NCBI RefSeq assembly: GCF_036967205.1
Contig: NZ_CP146022.1
Span: forward strand, 1,054,001 to 1,118,000
DNA: 64,000 nucleotides
Reading direction: 5' to 3'
Source: Streptomyces sp. Q6
GTDB lineage: Bacteria > Actinomycetota > Actinomycetes > Streptomycetales > Streptomycetaceae
Shown piece after piece: positions 34,835-44,757 of this stretch. The notes under the pieces are model-generated. The model was not told where the DNA came from. It saw only the letters and a list, made by a program, of their open reading frames with translations, and ran no database searches. The position numbers and the translations under genes are program-made. The stretch's first letter is position 1; every line of letters begins with the position of its first letter.

Positions 34835-35872
34835 ATGAAGACGGCATTGGTGATCGGGGCGGCAGGACAGATCGGGCGACCCGCGGTGCGGGCGCTCGCG
34901 GAGGACGGCTGGGAGGTGACGGCGGCCTCACGGCGCGGCACCAGGGACGAGGCCTGGCCCGAGGGGGTGCGCACGGCGCTCCTCGACCGTGAGGACGACG
35001 CGGCACTCGCCGCGCTCGTCGGGGACGGCGTCGACCTCGTCGTGGACATGGTGGCCTTCCAGCGGCGGCACGGGCAGCAGCTCGCGGACCTCGCCGGTCG
35101 CGTGGGCTCGGCCGTCGTGATCTCCAGCGGGGCGGTCTACGAGGACGAGCGCGGCCGCAGCTTCGACACCCAGGACGAGCCGGACGGCTGGCCGCTCCAC
35201 GCGGGCCCGGTGACGGAGACCGACCGGACGGTCGCGCCCGGCGACGGCACGTACGGCAGGCGGAAGGTCCAGCTGGAGCGGGATCTGCTGGCACTCGGGG
35301 AGAAGCTGCCGACGACGCTGCTGCGGGCGTCCGCCGTCCACGGCCGGCACTGCCGTACGCCGCGGGAGCTGTACTTCGTGAAGCGGAACCTCGACGGGCG
35401 GCGCCGTCGCGTCCTCGCGTACGGCGGTGAGAGCCGGTTCCACCCGGTGAGCGTGCGGAACGTGGCGGAGCTGGTGCGGCTCTCCGCGGCGCGGCCCGGT
35501 GCGCGGGTCCTGAACGCGGCGGACCCCGACTGTCCCAGCGTCGCCGAGATCGGCGCGATGATCGACGGGCTGATGGGGATCGAGACGGAGACGGTGCTGA
35601 TCGACGGTCCCCCGCCGAGCGAGACGGTCGGGAACACCCCGTGGTCGCTGCCGCACCCGTTCCTGTTCGACATGTCCGCGGCGGAGCGGGAGCTGGGCTA
35701 CAAGCCGCTGACGACGTACGCGGACGCCCTGCCCGAGACGGTGAGCTGGCTGTCGCAGCGGCTGCGGGAGCAGGACTGGGTCGACGGCTTCCCGACGATG
35801 GTGGCGAACTACACGACCGGGCTGTTCGACTACGCGGCCGAGGACGCCTGGCTGGCGTCCTCGGCCCGGTAG
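34835..35872 (+). CDS. NAD-dependent epimerase/dehydratase-like protein
   Basis: A 345-residue extended short-chain dehydrogenase. Dinucleotide motif GAAGQIG near the N-terminus, VISSGAVY in the middle and YGRRKVQLE, which gives the YxxxK catalytic pair, and a C-terminal substrate domain. Streptomyces paralogues act on nucleotide sugars or unknown metabolites; the substrate is not evident. It is downstream of the acyltransferase gene and convergent with the peptidase gene (13-bp gap). Confidence 0.88.
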   Translation: MKTALVIGAAGQIGRPAVRALAEDGWEVTAASRRGTRDEAWPEGVRTALLDREDDAALAALVGDGVDLVVDMVAFQRRHGQQLADLAGRVGSAVVISSGAVYEDERGRSFDTQDEPDGWPLHAGPVTETDRTVAPGDGTYGRRKVQLERDLLALGEKLPTTLLRASAVHGRHCRTPRELYFVKRNLDGRRRRVLAYGGESRFHPVSVRNVAELVRLSAARPGARVLNAADPDCPSVAEIGAMIDGLMGIETETVLIDGPPPSETVGNTPWSLPHPFLFDMSAAERELGYKPLTTYADALPETVSWLSQRLREQDWVDGFPTMVANYTTGLFDYAAEDAWLASSAR

Positions 35873-35885
35873 GTCTACGGAACGA

Positions 35886-37499
35886 CTACGGCTTGGGGGT
35901 GGCGTGCGGCGTGCACGTCACGTCCTTGCTGTCGGTCGCGCCGGTGAGCAGGTACGTGTCGACCCGGTCGTTGATGCAGGGGTTGGTCAGACCGGTGACA
36001 CCGTGCGAGCCCGCGTCCTTCTCGGTGATCAGGCGGGAGCCCTTGAAGCGCTTGTGCAGCTCAACGGCGCCCTCGTACGGGGTGGCGGCGTCGCGCTCCG
36101 ACTGCACGATGAGGACGGAGGGCAGGCCCTTGCCCGTCTTCACGTCGATCGGGGTCTGCTGCTTGGTCTTCCACGTGGCGCAGGGGAGGTTCATCCACGC
36201 GTTGGCCCACGTCATGAACGGGTAGTCCTTGTGGAGCGCGGTGTTGTCCTTGTCCCACTTGGACCAGCTGGTCGGCCACTTGGCGTCGGCGCACTCGACG
36301 GCGGTGTAGACCGCGTTGCCGTTCTCCGAGGACGCGTTGCCCGCGGTGTCCGACATGTCGGGGGAGGCCGCGTCGACCAGCGCCTGCGTGTCACCGGCGA
36401 CGTACTTGCTCCACACCTGGGCGACCGGCACCCACGAGGAGTCGTAGTACGGCGCGCTCTGGAAGAAGGAGATCAGCTCGGCCGGGCCGACGACCCCGCC
36501 GATGGGGCTCTTCTTCGCGGCGGCGCGCAGGGTCAGCCACTGCTCCTGGACCTTGGCGCGGGTGTCGCCGAGGTGGAAGGTGGCGTCGTTCTTCGCGACC
36601 CAGTCCTGCCAGTCCTTCCAGCGGCCCTCGAACGCGATGTCCTGGTTCAGGTTGGCCTGGTACCAGATGTTGTCCTTGGCCGGGTTGACGACGCTGTCCA
36701 CGATCATGCGGCGGACGTGGCCCGGGAAGAGCGTGCCGTAGACGGCGCCCAGGTAGGTGCCGTACGAGACGCCCAGGTAGTTCAGCTTCTTCTCGCCGAG
36801 CGCGGCACGGATGACGTCGAGGTCGCGCGCGGTGTTCGGCGTCGTCATGTGCGGCAGCATCTCGCCACTGCGCTCGTAACAGCCGTCCGCGTACTCCTTG
36901 GCGAGCTTGCGCTGGGCGAGCTTGTCCGCCTCGGTGTCGGGGACCGGGTCGGCCTTCGGCGCCTTGACGTACTCCTGCGGGTCGACGCAGGAGATCGGCG
37001 TGGAGTGGCCGACGCCGCGCGGGTCGAAGCCGACGAAGTCGTACGCCTTCGAGGTCTTCGTCCACAGCGGGTTCTTGTTGGTCACGCGCGTCGGGAAGCG
37101 CATGCCGGAACCGCCGGGGCCGCCCGGGTTGTAGACGAGGGCGCCCTGGCGCTCGTCCTTGGTGCCGGTGCTGCCGATGCGGTCGACGGCGAGCTTGATC
37201 TGCTTGCCGTACGGCTTCGCGTAGTCCAGCGGCACACTGACGTAGCCGCACTGGATGGGCTTGGCGATGCCCCAGTCCGCGGGGCAGTCCTTCCAGTCGA
37301 TGCCGGCCTTCTCGGCCCTGGCCGCGGCGATCGCGGCGCCCGTCGCCTCACGGTTCTGGGTGCTGCTGCCGGTCTGCGGCGTCCCGGCGTTGGCGGGGGC
37401 GGCGACCGCTCCCGCTATCAGGGCCGCGGCGGCGAAGGCGCCCGCGGAACCGATCGCCACCTTCCGGCTGCCACGACTCGCCTGTCGAGTCCGTCTCAA
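35886..37499 (-). CDS. Secreted tripeptidyl-aminopeptidase-like alpha/beta hydrolase
   Basis: A 537-residue exported serine hydrolase of the Slp/Tap (S33) family. Basic signal peptide (RRTRQASRGSRKVAIGS then AFAAAALIAGAVAAPANA), the oxyanion GALVYNPGGPGGSG, nucleophile elbow GVSYGTYLG, acid in SERDAATP and His in DAGSHGV. It cleaves tripeptides from N-termini outside the cell. The TTG at 37499 is favoured because GGGAGG lies 6 bases before it; the frame is open to an ATG at 37517. A perfect 7-bp stem-loop lies in the leader. Confidence 0.9.
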   Translation of the reverse strand: MRRTRQASRGSRKVAIGSAGAFAAAALIAGAVAAPANAGTPQTGSSTQNREATGAAIAAARAEKAGIDWKDCPADWGIAKPIQCGYVSVPLDYAKPYGKQIKLAVDRIGSTGTKDERQGALVYNPGGPGGSGMRFPTRVTNKNPLWTKTSKAYDFVGFDPRGVGHSTPISCVDPQEYVKAPKADPVPDTEADKLAQRKLAKEYADGCYERSGEMLPHMTTPNTARDLDVIRAALGEKKLNYLGVSYGTYLGAVYGTLFPGHVRRMIVDSVVNPAKDNIWYQANLNQDIAFEGRWKDWQDWVAKNDATFHLGDTRAKVQEQWLTLRAAAKKSPIGGVVGPAELISFFQSAPYYDSSWVPVAQVWSKYVAGDTQALVDAASPDMSDTAGNASSENGNAVYTAVECADAKWPTSWSKWDKDNTALHKDYPFMTWANAWMNLPCATWKTKQQTPIDVKTGKGLPSVLIVQSERDAATPYEGAVELHKRFKGSRLITEKDAGSHGVTGLTNPCINDRVDTYLLTGATDSKDVTCTPHATPKP

Positions 37500-37534
37500 G
37501 TGAGGCCTCCCGCACATCGTTTCGAGCGTTACGT

Positions 37535-37552
37535 CGATCGTGTTGACGATCG
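37535..37552 (-). promoter_or_regulatory. Stem-loop in the leader of the secreted hydrolase gene
   Basis: CGATCGT (37535-37541) and ACGATCG (37546-37552) pair perfectly around GTTG, 36 bases upstream of the TTG start. It may be a leader hairpin or a protein-binding palindrome. Confidence 0.45.
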
Positions 37553-37649
37553 GTACGCGGATCCTGTCGCGTGGAGGGTCCCTGACAACAGAGATGACAG
37601 ACGTTCTTTACCAATCCGATAAACGGTATAACTCGTCCCGGTGAGCGGG

Positions 37650-38429
37650 TCAGGCCAGTCGGCGCAGTGCCGCGTCCAGCGTGCGGCGCAACCGCAGCGC
37701 GTCGGGGGCGACCGCAGTGACCAGGACGGCGGGTCCCGCGAGCGGGGTGAGCGCGGCGGTGCCCGCCTCGTCGAGCAGGGCCGCGGACGGCTTGTCCGTC
37801 GCGAACCGCGGCCGTACGACGACGAGTTGCCCGAGGGCGCGGTGTCCGGCCAGCACGGCAGGGCCGTCCCAGCCGCCGGGCGCGCCGGGGCCGCAGGCCA
37901 GCTCCTGGTCGAGCAGCGGGCGCCCGTCGCGGTACACGGTCAGGCGGCTGGTGAGCCGGCCCGGCTGCTCGCCGACGCGGCCGAGGACCTGCTCCTCGCG
38001 CAGCACCAGGTGGGCGCCGGGGGCGAGCTCGGCGCGGGTCGTGACCCGCAGATCACTGCCGTTCGCGGAGATCAACTGCTCGGGCAGCCAGTCGAGTCGG
38101 GCCCCTTCGGCGACGGTGAGCCGGACGTCGTAGCGCGCCTCGCCCTTGGCCTGTCCGGGCAGCGCGAGGGTCGCCGCGACGGAGCCGACACGCAGGTGGG
38201 CGCCGGGCTCCGCGTGGGCCTCCACGGTGAAGTGGTCGCCGCCGAGCGGCCCGCTCATGGCACCGACGAGCATCACGCGGGCCTCGGCGTCGGTGGCGGC
38301 CCGGGTGCGGCGCAGCGCGAGCGAGCCCTCGCTCTCCAGGACGGGCAGCGCCGTGCCGCCGCGTCCGTCGCCGCGCGCCTCGACACGGGCCGTGGAACGC
38401 ACCCCCGCCCGCGCCTCCCCCATGGTCAT
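37650..38429 (-). CDS. ureD: Urease accessory protein UreD
   Basis: A 259-residue UreD. It has the [14 protein letters not shown] and [30 protein letters not shown] segments of the family. With UreF and UreG it forms the GTP-dependent complex that activates apo-urease by carbamylating the active-site lysine and delivering nickel. ATG 38429 overlaps the ureG stop (ATGA). It is the last gene of the urease operon. Confidence 0.93.
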   Translation of the reverse strand: MTMGEARAGVRSTARVEARGDGRGGTALPVLESEGSLALRRTRAATDAEARVMLVGAMSGPLGGDHFTVEAHAEPGAHLRVGSVAATLALPGQAKGEARYDVRLTVAEGARLDWLPEQLISANGSDLRVTTRAELAPGAHLVLREEQVLGRVGEQPGRLTSRLTVYRDGRPLLDQELACGPGAPGGWDGPAVLAGHRALGQLVVVRPRFATDKPSAALLDEAGTAALTPLAGPAVLVTAVAPDALRLRRTLDAALRRLA

Positions 38430-39103
38430 ACGGTCCACGCGGCGAGCTGCGCCCGCACCCACGCGGCGACGTCCGCGACGCCCGCCTCGGAGCGCAACGA
38501 CTGGAGGACGACCGGGAGTTCGGCCCGCTGGTCCTTGGCGTCGGCGGCCATCCGGGCGAGGTCGGAGCCGACGTACGGGGCGAGGTCGGTCTTGTTGATG
38601 ACGAGCAGGTCGGCGGTGGTGACGCCCGGACCGCCCTTGCGCGGGATGTCGTCGCCGCCCGCGACGTCGATGACGAAGACCTGGGCGTCGACGAGGCCCT
38701 TGGAGAAGGTGGCGGTGAGGTTGTCGCCGCCGGACTCGACGAGGATCAGGTCGAGCGGCCCGACCTCGTCCTCCAGGTCCTCGACCGCCTCCAGGTTGGC
38801 GGAGATGTCGTCCCGGATCGCGGTGTGCGGGCAGGCCCCGGTCTCCACGGCGGTGATCCGCTCGGGCGGCAGGACGGCCTCGCGCAGCAGGAACTCGGCG
38901 TCCTCGCGCGTGTAGATGTCGTTGGTGACGACGGCCAGGGACAGCTCGTCACGCAGCGCGCGGCACAGCGCGGCGACGGTCGCGGTCTTGCCCGATCCGA
39001 CGGGTCCGCCGAGTCCGATGCGCAGGGCGCGGCGGGTGCCGTCGGGGCGGCGGGCGTCGGCGGAGACGGCGGCGGGGCCGTCGTGGGAGTGGTCGAGATG
39101 CAT
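38426..39103 (-). CDS. ureG: Urease accessory GTPase UreG
   Basis: A 225-residue SIMIBI GTPase. P-loop [11 protein letters not shown], metal-site CPH motif in [29 protein letters not shown] and [10 protein letters not shown] are all standard. It supplies GTP-hydrolysis-driven nickel delivery to urease. The N-terminus carries a short His motif (MHLDHSHDG) that may hold nickel, as in organisms lacking UreE. Coupled to ureD by a 4-bp overlap. Confidence 0.96.
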   Translation of the reverse strand: MHLDHSHDGPAAVSADARRPDGTRRALRIGLGGPVGSGKTATVAALCRALRDELSLAVVTNDIYTREDAEFLLREAVLPPERITAVETGACPHTAIRDDISANLEAVEDLEDEVGPLDLILVESGGDNLTATFSKGLVDAQVFVIDVAGGDDIPRKGGPGVTTADLLVINKTDLAPYVGSDLARMAADAKDQRAELPVVLQSLRSEAGVADVAAWVRAQLAAWTV

Positions 39104-39153
39104 GGTTCTACGGCTCCAGTCTCAGGGGGGCGTGACTCCGACAGGGCGCTCCG

Positions 39154-39828
39154 CTAGGAAGCGAACAACCGCACGGGCCAGGCGGCATGGGCCTCCGCGC
39201 CGATCTCGAGGAGCGGCGCGGATCCGGCGGGCAGCGCGTCGACGCCTTCGTCGAGCGCGCGTCTCGCCGCGTCCACGGCGGCGACGACGACCTGGTCGAC
39301 CTCGGGCGCGAGTCGCGCCAGAGCCCCGGTGGCGTCGAACGGGTCGAGGCTCAGCAGACGTACGACGGCGGTCGCGGGCCCGCTGACACCCTCGTACGCG
39401 GAGCAGTACGCGGCGTCCTCGGGCCCGAGCCCGGCCGCGCGGGCGGCGAGGCCGAGCACGACCGGCTGGTGCGCTCCCTTGGGGAACTGCCTTGCCAGGG
39501 CGTCGAGTTCGGGGTGCGGCCAGGTGGCGCGGGCGGCCCGCATCAGCTGCCGGCCGAGTTTGCGGGCCGCGACGCGCAGCGCCGCGGAGGGGGTCCGGGC
39601 GTCGGCGGCCGTGTCGAGCGCGACGGGATCGACGCCGAGGGCGGCCGCCGCGGCGAGGGCCGCGGAGACGGCGCCGGAGGTGTGCAGCCGGCCGCGGCAG
39701 AACTCCTCCAGGCTCGGCCCTCCGGTGACGCGTCCCGCCTTGACGGCGGCCTCCGCCCCGCCGGAGTGGGCGTGCCCTCCGGCAGGGAAGCGGCCGTCGG
39801 CCAGGACGAGCAGTGCTGCGCGGGTCAT
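39154..39828 (-). CDS. ureF: Urease accessory protein UreF
   Basis: A 224-residue all-helical UreF (LLVLADGRFPAGGHAHSGGAEAAV near the N-terminus; YCSAYEGVSGPATAVVRLL towards the C-terminus). It gates UreG GTP hydrolysis in the activation complex. It lies 19 bp after ureC and 50 bp before ureG on the same strand. Confidence 0.93.
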   Translation of the reverse strand: MTRAALLVLADGRFPAGGHAHSGGAEAAVKAGRVTGGPSLEEFCRGRLHTSGAVSAALAAAAALGVDPVALDTAADARTPSAALRVAARKLGRQLMRAARATWPHPELDALARQFPKGAHQPVVLGLAARAAGLGPEDAAYCSAYEGVSGPATAVVRLLSLDPFDATGALARLAPEVDQVVVAAVDAARRALDEGVDALPAGSAPLLEIGAEAHAAWPVRLFAS

Positions 39829-39847
39829 GACGTACGCACGCAGCCGC

Positions 39848-41569
39848 TCAGAAGAGGAAGTACCGCTGGGCGAGCGGCAGTTCGGTGGCGGGCGCGGGTT
39901 CGACGAGTTCGCCGTCGATGGTCACGGCGAAGGAGTCGGGGGCGACCTCGACGCGCGGCAGGGTGTCGTTGTTGACCATGTCCGACTTGCCGCGTCCGCG
40001 GGTCGAGCGGATGGGCACGAAGGCCCGCGCGAGGCCGAGCCGGTCCACCAGGCCGTCCTCGATGGCCGTCTCCGTCACGAAGTTGAACGAGTTGGCGGCG
40101 GGCGCCTTCCCGTACGCGCCGAACATCGGGCGGGGCATGACCGGCTGCGGGGTCGGGATGGAGGCGTTGGCGTCACCCATCTGCGCGTAGGCGATCTGTC
40201 CGCCCTTGAGGACGACCTGCGGCTTCACGCCGAAGAACTTCGGGTCCCACAGGACCAGGTCGGCCAGCTTGCCGGTCTCGACGGAACCGACCTCGTGCTC
40301 GATGCCCTGGGCGATCGCCGCGTTGATCGTGTACTTGGCGACGTAGCGGCGGGCGCGGGCGTTGTCGGCGCGGGTGTCGCCCGCGAGGAAACCGCGGCGG
40401 CGCTTCATCACGTGCGCGGTCTGCCAGGTCCGCATGATGACCTCGCCGATACGGCCCATGGCCTGCGAGTCGGACGACATGATCGAGATGGCGCCCATGT
40501 CGTGCAGGATGTCCTCGGCCGCGATGGTGGTCGGCCGGATGCGGGACTCCGCGAACGCGAGGTCCTCGGGGACCGCGGGGTTCAGGTGGTGACAGACCAT
40601 CAGCATGTCGAGGTGCTCCTCGACGGTGTTGACGGTGTGCGGCCGGGTCGGGTTGGTGGAGCTCGGCAGCATGTTGGGCAGCTGCACGGCGGTGATCATG
40701 TCCGGGGCGTGGCCGCCGCCCGCGCCCTCGACGTGGAAGGCGTGCAGGGTGCGCCCGCCGACGGCGTCGAAGGTGTCCTGGACGAATCCGGCCTCGTTCA
40801 ACGTGTCGGAGTGGACGGCCAGTTGGGCGCCCGACTCCTCGCACACGTCGAGGCAGGCGGAGATCACGGCGGGGGTGGCACCCCAGTCCTCGTGGATCTT
40901 GAAACCGCAGACGCCCGCGCGCAACTGGTCCCGCATGGACGCCTTCGACATGGTGTTGCCCTTGCCGAGGAACCCGATGTTGACGGGGCTGTTCTCCATC
41001 GCCGCGAACATCCGGGCCAGATGCCAGGAGCCGGGGGTGATGGTGGTGGCCTTGCTGCCCTCGGCCGGTCCCGTGCCGCCGCCGACGAGTGTCGTCACGC
41101 CCGAGGCGAGGGCCTCGTCGACGATGGTCGGCGAGATGAAGTGGATGTGGGTGTCGATGCCGCCGGCGGTGACGATCTTCCCGTTGCCCGCGAGGACCTC
41201 GGTCTCGGGGCCGATGACAAGATCGGGGTGCACGCCGTCCATGGTGTCCGGGTTGCCGGACTTGCCGATGCCCGTGATCCGGCCGTCGCGTATACCGATG
41301 TCGGCCTTGACGATGCCCCAGTGGTCGATGATCAGGGCGCCCGTGATGACGGTGTCCGGGGTGCCTTCGGCGCGCGTGGCACGGGACTGGCCCATGGACT
41401 CGCGGATGACCTTGCCGCCGCCGAAGACGGACTCGTCACCGGAGAGACCGGGGCCTCCGGAGCGGTCCTCCTCGATCTCGACGAGCAGATCGGTGTCGGC
41501 GAGGCGGACACGGTCGCCGGTGGTGGGGCCGAACAGATCGGCGTAGGCGGCGCGGGACAGCTCAGGCAT
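39848..41569 (-). CDS. ureC: Urease subunit alpha
   Basis: A 573-residue catalytic subunit with nickel ligands His141 and His143 (HIH), Lys224 (GFKIHEDWG, the carbamylated lysine), His253 (AVHSDT) and His279 (AFHVEG), and the mobile-flap Cys326-His327 (MVCHHL). It hydrolyses urea to ammonia and carbamate. The ATG at 41569 follows GGAGG by 8 bases and overlaps the ureB end by 8; a GTG at 41578 is less likely. Confidence 0.97.
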   Translation of the reverse strand: MPELSRAAYADLFGPTTGDRVRLADTDLLVEIEEDRSGGPGLSGDESVFGGGKVIRESMGQSRATRAEGTPDTVITGALIIDHWGIVKADIGIRDGRITGIGKSGNPDTMDGVHPDLVIGPETEVLAGNGKIVTAGGIDTHIHFISPTIVDEALASGVTTLVGGGTGPAEGSKATTITPGSWHLARMFAAMENSPVNIGFLGKGNTMSKASMRDQLRAGVCGFKIHEDWGATPAVISACLDVCEESGAQLAVHSDTLNEAGFVQDTFDAVGGRTLHAFHVEGAGGGHAPDMITAVQLPNMLPSSTNPTRPHTVNTVEEHLDMLMVCHHLNPAVPEDLAFAESRIRPTTIAAEDILHDMGAISIMSSDSQAMGRIGEVIMRTWQTAHVMKRRRGFLAGDTRADNARARRYVAKYTINAAIAQGIEHEVGSVETGKLADLVLWDPKFFGVKPQVVLKGGQIAYAQMGDANASIPTPQPVMPRPMFGAYGKAPAANSFNFVTETAIEDGLVDRLGLARAFVPIRSTRGRGKSDMVNNDTLPRVEVAPDSFAVTIDGELVEPAPATELPLAQRYFLF

Positions 41570-41873
41570 CGAGGGCACCTCCGGTCTCGCCGCGCAGGCC
41601 GGTGACGATCCGGTCGCCTGCGAGGGGGACGAGTTCGACGTCGACGGGGATGCCGGGCTCGAAGCGGACGGCGGTTCCGGCGGCGATGTTGAGCCGCAGG
41701 CCGCGGGCGGCGGCGCGGTCGAAGTCGAGGCCGGGATTGGCCTCGGCGAAGTGGTAGTGGGAGCCGACCTGGATGGGGCGGTCGGCGGCGTTGAGCACCG
41801 TCATGGCGGTGACCTCGCGGCCCGCGTTGTAGACGACGGGCTCCTCGGCGAAGAGGATCTCTCCGGGAATCAT
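41562..41873 (-). CDS. ureB: Urease subunit beta
   Basis: A 103-residue beta subunit ([38 protein letters not shown]). It completes the urease trimer with UreA and UreC. Its end overlaps ureC by 8 bp and it starts 16 bp after ureA. Confidence 0.96.
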   Translation of the reverse strand: MIPGEILFAEEPVVYNAGREVTAMTVLNAADRPIQVGSHYHFAEANPGLDFDRAAARGLRLNIAAGTAVRFEPGIPVDVELVPLAGDRIVTGLRGETGGALDA

Positions 41874-41889
41874 GGCTGCCGCTCCCCCG

Positions 41890-42192
<303 letters not shown>

Positions 42193-42280
42193 GGTCCCAC
42201 CTCACAGTCCTTCGGTCCGGGCCGTGCGGGGCCCGACTGCCGCGGCCACCACGACGGATATAGATGTAACACACAAGGAT

Positions 42281-42298
42281 TGCGCGCGATCTTGCGCA
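42281..42298. promoter_or_regulatory. Inverted repeat upstream of ureA
   Basis: TGCGC (42281-42285) and GCGCA (42294-42298) flank 8 bases, next to an AT-rich stretch (GGATATAGATGTAAC). It is a candidate binding site at the urease promoter. The arms are short and could be chance. Confidence 0.3.
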
Positions 42299-42390
42299 CC
42301 CCGGCTACGAAAACCCCTGGTGACGTGCAGCGCAGGCTAGTTGGGCGGAGTTTCAACGAGGTTAACCGTCACTTGACCACCCCCTTGCCG

Positions 42391-43011
42391 TCAGCTGACC
42401 TCCCGCATACTCATCAGTCCGCGCAGCCCGAGCCTGAGGTCTTCGAGAGGGGACTCACCGAAGAGCGCCTGCTGGGCGGCGAACCCCTGCACGGTCGCGA
42501 TCATCGTGCGGGCGACGACTTCCGGCGCCACGTCGGTGCGCATCATTCCGGCCGCCTGATACTCCTCGACGATCCGCACCCAGACCTCGCAGACCTTCGC
42601 GTACCCCTCCTGGAAGACGGCGGCGAGCCCTTCGTTGCGCAGCGTCTCCGTCCAGACCTGCACCATCAGACGCGGGAAGTAGGACACCCCGTCGACCTGG
42701 AGCCCGTGACGCCCCGTGAGCATCCGCCCCACCACCACCGAGACGAGGTCGTGCGGGAGCGGCAGCGGCGCTTCCTTGCCGGCCCCCTCGAACGCGGCTC
42801 TGACGTCGTCGAACACCTCCGTGACGATGGCGTGGATCAGGTCGTCCTTGCCGCGGAAGTACCGGTAGACCGCGCCGGCGGAGAGATCCACCTCCTTCAG
42901 GATGTCCTGCATCGACGTGGCGTGGAAGCCATTGCGGGCGAAGCAGAGGGCGGCGCCGTCCAGGATCTGGCGGCGGCGGGCGTCGAGGTGTTCCTGGGAT
43001 ACGCGGGCCAT
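42391..43011 (-). CDS. TetR-family transcriptional regulator
   Basis: A 206-residue TetR protein. HTH in FHATSMQDILKEVDLSAGAVYRYFRGKDDL, with a C-terminal helical ligand domain. ATG 43011 begins MARVSQEHLDARRRQILDGA, the usual N-terminus. It is divergent from an integral membrane protein and the region between holds two copies of one 22-bp motif, so it likely represses itself and that neighbour. Confidence 0.92.
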   Translation of the reverse strand: MARVSQEHLDARRRQILDGAALCFARNGFHATSMQDILKEVDLSAGAVYRYFRGKDDLIHAIVTEVFDDVRAAFEGAGKEAPLPLPHDLVSVVVGRMLTGRHGLQVDGVSYFPRLMVQVWTETLRNEGLAAVFQEGYAKVCEVWVRIVEEYQAAGMMRTDVAPEVVARTMIATVQGFAAQQALFGESPLEDLRLGLRGLMSMREVS

Positions 43012-43020
43012 GCCCGTCAA

Positions 43021-43101
43021 AGTAAAACGAACATTCATTCTTGACAAGGTGACGCGTCGGCGGGAGAGTGTCGGCGTCTAGTAAAACGAACGATCCTTCT
43101 T
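43021..43101. promoter_or_regulatory. Two copies of a 22-bp motif, probable TetR operators
   Basis: AGTAAAACGAACATTCATTC begins at 43021 and AGTAAAACGAACGATCCTTC at 43080, 59 bp apart and matching at 19 of 22 positions. A TTGACA hexamer follows the first copy directly (43041-43046), so repressor bound there would block the promoter reading to the membrane protein gene. Confidence 0.7.
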
Positions 43102-43158
43102 TTTGAGTCACGCGCCCCCTCACCCCCCTCGCCGGACGCCACCCCCCTGGAGAACCCC

Positions 43159-44181
43159 ATGTCCGCCCCCTCAGCGCCCTCCACCGCCCCACCCCGCCAC
43201 GGCGGCAAAATGATCGCCGTCGCCCTGCTCGTCCCGCTGCTCGCCGCGCTCGCGCTCTGGGCGTTCGCCTGGCCGGCCGCCCGCACGGCGCCGCGCGACC
43301 TGCCGCTCGGTGTCGCGGGGCCCGCGGCCGCAGCGGGCCCGGTGGAGCGTCAACTGGGCGCACGGGACGGCGCGTTCGAGCTGCACCGGTACGCCGACGA
43401 GGCCGCCGCCCGCGCCGCGATCGAGGACCGGACCGTATACGGAGCGGTGGTGGCGGGGCCGGACGGGACGAAGCTGCTGACCGCGTCGGCGGCAAGTCCG
43501 ACGGTGGCGCAATTGCTGCAACAGGCCGTGACGGCACAGGCGCCGCCGGGCGCGAAGGTGACGACGGTCGACGTGGTGCCGGCTCCGGCGGCGGATCCCC
43601 GCGGCTCCGCGCTGAGTTCGAGCGTGCTTCCGCTCGCGATCGCCGGGGTCGCGGGCGGCGCGATCGTCACCCTGACGCGGTTGCGCGGGTTCCGGGCCGC
43701 CCTCGCGCTGTCGGCGGCGGCGACGGTCGTAGGGGTCGCGGCGACGGCCCTCACCGACAGCTGGCTCCACGTACTGACGGGCAACTGGTGGGCGCAGGCC
43801 GGGGTGTTGGGCCTGTCGACGCTCGCGGTGGGCGCGACGGTCGCCGGGCTCGCGGCGCTCGTCGGCCCGGCGGGCATCGGCGTCGGGGCGCTCCTGATGG
43901 TGCTGCTCGGCAACCCGTTCTCCGGCGTGGCGTCGGCGCCCCAGCTGTTGCCCGAACCGGTCGGCGCCATCGGCCAGTTGCTGCCGCCCGGCGCCGGAGG
44001 CGCGCTGCTGCGCTCGGTCGCGTACTTCGACGGAGCGCAGGCCGCGCGGCCCGCCCTGACCCTCACCGCGTGGGCGGCGCTCGGCCTCCTGGCCGTCCTC
44101 GCGGGCGGACGCCGGGCCCGCCGCACCGCGGACGCGATCCCGGCACCGTCGCCGACGCGTACACCGCAGCCGGTGAGTTGA
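43159..44181 (+). CDS. Integral membrane protein, YhgE/ABC-2 transporter-like
   Basis: A 340-residue protein. TM1 is near residues 18-38, followed by an external domain (about 45-145, with RYADEAAARAAIEDRTVYGAVVAG as in YhgE/Pip-type permeases) and five more hydrophobic segments (for example VLPLAIAGVAGGAIVTL and LTAWAALGLLAVLAGG). It has no ATPase of its own nearby. TetR-controlled divergence suggests export or tolerance of some compound. The substrate is unknown. Confidence 0.8.
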   Translation: MSAPSAPSTAPPRHGGKMIAVALLVPLLAALALWAFAWPAARTAPRDLPLGVAGPAAAAGPVERQLGARDGAFELHRYADEAAARAAIEDRTVYGAVVAGPDGTKLLTASAASPTVAQLLQQAVTAQAPPGAKVTTVDVVPAPAADPRGSALSSSVLPLAIAGVAGGAIVTLTRLRGFRAALALSAAATVVGVAATALTDSWLHVLTGNWWAQAGVLGLSTLAVGATVAGLAALVGPAGIGVGALLMVLLGNPFSGVASAPQLLPEPVGAIGQLLPPGAGGALLRSVAYFDGAQAARPALTLTAWAALGLLAVLAGGRRARRTADAIPAPSPTRTPQPVS

Positions 44182-44201
44182 CCTCGCGCGTACCACGGAC
44201 C

Positions 44202-44241
44202 GGCCGTGCGTCCCCGCTGTAGCGGACGGGGACGCACGGCC
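44202..44241. terminator. Strong bidirectional terminator
   Basis: A perfect 15-bp stem, 44202-44216 (GGCCGTGCGTCCCCG) with 44227-44241, loop of 10 nt, followed by TTT. It separates the membrane protein gene from the convergent antitoxin gene. Confidence 0.88.
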
Positions 44242-44351
44242 TTTCGCGTTCTACAGGCGCCGGTTGTCGCTACGGGCTCCGCTCGGTTCCCCGGGCCTAC
44301 GGGCCTACGGGTTGTTTCTACGGGCTCTGCCCGGCTCCACGGGCTCTGGCT

Positions 44352-44660
44352 CTACGCACCGCCCTGGCGGACCTCGGGGCCGCGATGCTCCGCCGCGATA
44401 CCGAACTGCCCGCGCCCGCGTTCGCCGGGAGCGGACGTGAGGGAGCCGACGGAGGAGACGGAACTGATCACCGGCTCGTCCACCGGGTCGGCGGCCGGCT
44501 CCCCGAGGGCTTCGAGTCGCTCCAGGTCAGCGGCCGAGACAAGGCCGACGAGCGGCTTGCCGTGGCGGGTGACCACGACGCGCTCGCCGCCGTACACCAC
44601 GCGGTTGATCAGGTCGGCGAGCTCAGCCCTGGCTTGCGTCACCGGAATCTCGTAGGCCAT
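44352..44660 (-). CDS. Phd/YefM-family antitoxin, no toxin partner seen
   Basis: About 102 residues. The N-terminus [36 protein letters not shown] is the Phd/YefM DNA-binding fold. The C-terminus, where the toxin would bind, is Gly/Arg/Glu-rich and disordered. No YoeB, Doc or PIN gene lies downstream; the next gene on that side is the convergent membrane protein. An in-frame ATG at 44669 is possible. Three GTAC half-sites just upstream resemble known YefM operators. Confidence 0.88.
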   Translation of the reverse strand: MAYEIPVTQARAELADLINRVVYGGERVVVTRHGKPLVGLVSAADLERLEALGEPAADPVDEPVISSVSSVGSLTSAPGERGRGQFGIAAEHRGPEVRQGGA

Positions 44661-44669
44661 GCTCACCAT

Positions 44670-44693
44670 CGTACGTCATGTACGTCCTGTACA
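44670..44693. promoter_or_regulatory. Array of three GTAC half-sites, probable YefM-type operator
   Basis: GTAC occurs at 44671, 44680 and 44689, each 9 bp from the next, giving two overlapping 15-bp inverted repeats: CGTAC-GTCAT-GTACG and TGTAC-GTCCT-GTACA. E. coli YefM binds TGTACA-core repeats, so autoregulation is likely. The array also lies in the leader of the divergent clpP-like gene. Confidence 0.75.
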
Positions 44694-44757
44694 TTTTTTA
44701 CAGCAACGACGTCCCGGTGGCCGGGGCGCCGTCGTGAGCACAGGAGGCGCGAGCACC

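Noticed and set aside
35904-37622. Plus-strand open frame opposite the secreted peptidase
   Set aside because: Composition is Arg/Val/Gly-rich and the opposite strand has a full catalytic triad and signal peptide.
42193-42390. GlnR-type box upstream of ureA
   Set aside because: GTAAC is present once but the paired GAAAC half-site at the right spacing is not; not enough to call.
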